From Oncomelania hupensis (taxonomy: Eukaryota; Mollusca; Gastropoda; Littorinimorpha; Pomatiopsidae), in contig CM072511.1 in the NCBI GenBank assembly GCA_036898135.1, forward strand, positions 77,232,754 to 77,296,753: 64,000 nucleotides of DNA, written 5' to 3'. The notes under the pieces are model-generated. The model saw only the letters and a list, made by a program, of their open reading frames with translations, was not told the origin of the DNA and ran no database searches. The position numbers and the translations under genes are program-made. Every line of letters begins with the position of its first letter. Position 1 is the stretch's first letter. Positions 62,171 to 64,000 of the stretch are shown one piece after another.

Positions 62171-64000
62171 AACCCTGGCCCCTCACAGACGTCAGGACTA
62201 GGCGACACTCACTACCCATGTGGGACCTGTGATGTCACAGTGACCTGGGCTGAGAAAGGTGTAGTGTGTGACACCTGTGGCCTATGGTTTCATGCCAGGT
62301 GCCAGAGTATCCCCACAGTCAGTTATGATAAACTCCACGATGAAGATGTCATGTGGTACTGCGCCATCTGCGGTAATCCCAACAGCGCAACTGCCTTCGA
62401 CCTTCATGGAGTAGACTGGCCAGACAACTCTAGCCTCCAAGCAGCCAACCTCTCAGAAGGCTCCTGCACCACCCCAATAGAAACCAATTTTCGCCCTCCC
62501 CATGCCTCCACCCCTACCAGAGCTAACCAGCAAAATAAATGGAAGAACCGCCCGCTACGAGTGCTGAATATAAATTTTCATTCCAGCAGAGGGAAGAAAG
62601 CCGATACTCTAACCCTCATTGACAGCACTAAACCCGACATTATATTTGCCACGAGACCTGGCTTGATAGTGACATACAAGACACCGAAGTTTTCCCTGAC
62701 ATCTACACCCTCTATAGAAAGGATAGAGACAGGCATGGAGGAGGCGTCTTGATTGCTGTTCGCTCCAACCTGAAGAGCTTCATTGTTCCAGAGCTTGCTA
62801 CAGACTGCGAGATTGTATGGGCAGGGGTCAAATTGCCTGGCAGAAAAACCCTATACTTATGTGCATTCTACCGCAACAAGACAGCTGATGAAGCCAGCAT
62901 AATCAAGTTTGGAGAATCCCTTGATAGAGCTGCAGGCCTAGCAAATGCTATCCTACTCATTGGAGGGGACTTCAACTTTCCAGCCTGGGATTGGCCCAGT
63001 ATGACCCTGAAACCTAACCCCTCCTACCCCACTCTACACAGAGACTTTCTCGACATGCTGCACGACCATGGTCTGGAACAAATGGTCATGGAACCTACCC
63101 ACTTGGACCCAATACCCAATATTCTTGACCTGCTCATCACTAATGCCCCCCACCTCATCCCCCGTGTTGAGGTTATCCCTGGTCTATCTGACCATGACAT
63201 TCCATTTTGTGAATTTTCTGTGTACCCACCCCGCTCTAAACAGATTCCCCGACTGATCCCCCTCTATGACAAAGCTAACTGGGAAGCTCTTAAAACATCT
63301 ATGAGAAACTTTCACCCAGTATTAACCAGCGAAAAAGAGACCCTCACCACTGACGAGATGTGGACCAAGTTCAAGGACACTCTTTTAGAAGCTGTTAAGA
63401 CCAACATCCCCCACAAGGTAGCACGCAACAACACAAGCAAACCATGGATCACACCTGACATCCGCAAGCTTATTAAGCGACGACAGCGTGTCTACAAGAT
63501 GATGAAGAAACAGGGAACTGTAGAACTAAGGAAAGCATCCTCCCAACTTAGGCGCCAGATCCAGCGCAAGATTCGCAGATCGTACTGGGAGTACATCAAC
63601 AAGGCCATCACAGGAGATTCGGAGACAGCAGAAGGGTCCCACTCACTCAAGCGATTTTGGACCTTCATCAAGCACCAGCGCTCCTCCAAATCGGGTGTCT
63701 CCCCTCTGAAAGTTAACGGACAGCTCATAACTGACCCAAAGGCCCAAGCGGAAGTGCTGAATGAGCAGTTTAAGTCCGTCTTCAGTGAAGGGAGAGAGTA
63801 CACAGATGATGAGTTCCATGCCAAGTGCCCGATGCCTGATATAACTCTCAGATCCACGCTCACCAGCCTCACCATATCAGAAGATGGTATCCGTAAGATA
63901 TTACACAATCTCAATCCCTACAAGTCGTGTGGCCCTGACAACATCAGCCCACGTATACTGAAAGAACTTGCCGAAGAGGTCGCCCCAATCTTAACCATCA
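62171..64000 (+). mobile_element. CR1-like LINE with PHD finger, running off the right edge
   Basis: The first frame (62171-62652) holds a PHD-type zinc finger: CGTCDVTVTW, CDTCGLWFHARC, WYCAICG. It is followed by LRVLNINFHSSRGKK, the start of the endonuclease. One base is missing near 62652; the second frame is then open from 62653 to the end of the window (about 449 codons). That frame has TWLDS, GGVLIAVRSN, LIGGDFNFPAWDW, DLLITNAPH, GLSDHDIPFCEF (endonuclease), KPWITPDIRKLIKRR and the start of RT at NPYKSCGPDNISPRILKELA. PHD fingers in such LINEs may bind histone tails; that is inference. Confidence 0.88.

Overview
The window looks like nuclear DNA of a lophotrochozoan animal, most likely a mollusc (probably a gastropod). 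I infer this from intron-split genes with GT/AG junctions, a GH18 chitinase-family gene, tRNA-derived SINEs, many microsatellites, and dense LINE, Gypsy and DNA-transposon content typical of molluscan assemblies. Nothing looks bacterial. There was no RNA evidence or database search, so species and family names are recognition only.

Host genes are few. Plus-strand exons of a glycoside hydrolase 18 (chitinase-family) gene or tandem gene pair lie at 14021-14279, 27335-27521, 33855-34107 and 35286-35410. The last three splice together in phase. The catalytic motif has lost both its last Asp and its Glu, so this copy should be a chitinase-like pseudoenzyme. Almost everything else is mobile DNA.

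Layout. 1-940: a cluster of small unknown ORFs on both strands. 1.0-2.9 kb: a TATA-bearing repeat, then an RTE-type LINE tail. 3525-6186: a DNA transposon with perfect 22-bp terminal inverted repeats, carrying a frameshifted gene with a hAT-like dimerisation segment and an OTU-like domain. 6.3-8.1 kb: a decayed DIRS-type tyrosine recombinase region. 8.4-11.1 kb: a CR1/Rex1-like LINE. 12.5-14.8 kb: repeats rich in AAGGTCAAGGTCA around a GH18 exon. 14.9-18.0 kb: an RTE endonuclease-half copy split by a Mutator-like element. 18.9-26.0 kb: an RTE copy with a solo LTR, then a decayed Gypsy element. 26.0-33.7 kb: several RTE copies inside GH18 introns. 35885-44473: a small TIR element whose end is split by an intact 8,048-bp Gypsy retrotransposon. 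45-52 kb: LTR pieces, LINE ORF1 with a SINE inside, and a second broken Gypsy copy carrying its own solo LTR. 52.6-60.7 kb: a long L1/Tx1-like LINE split by a hAT element (itself split by an RTE copy) and by a 704-bp MITE. 62.2-64.0 kb: a PHD-finger CR1-like LINE running off the right edge.

The best single object is the Gypsy element at 36413-44460. It has LTRs of 1,512 bp that differ at one base by eye, a 5-bp target duplication, and one uninterrupted 1,497-codon gag-pol frame. Its integrase lies before the reverse transcriptase, the order known from Gmr1-like Ty3/gypsy elements. Many insertions here have exact target-site duplications, so their nesting order can be read directly. A second recurring theme is short snap-back inverted duplications, found at four places.
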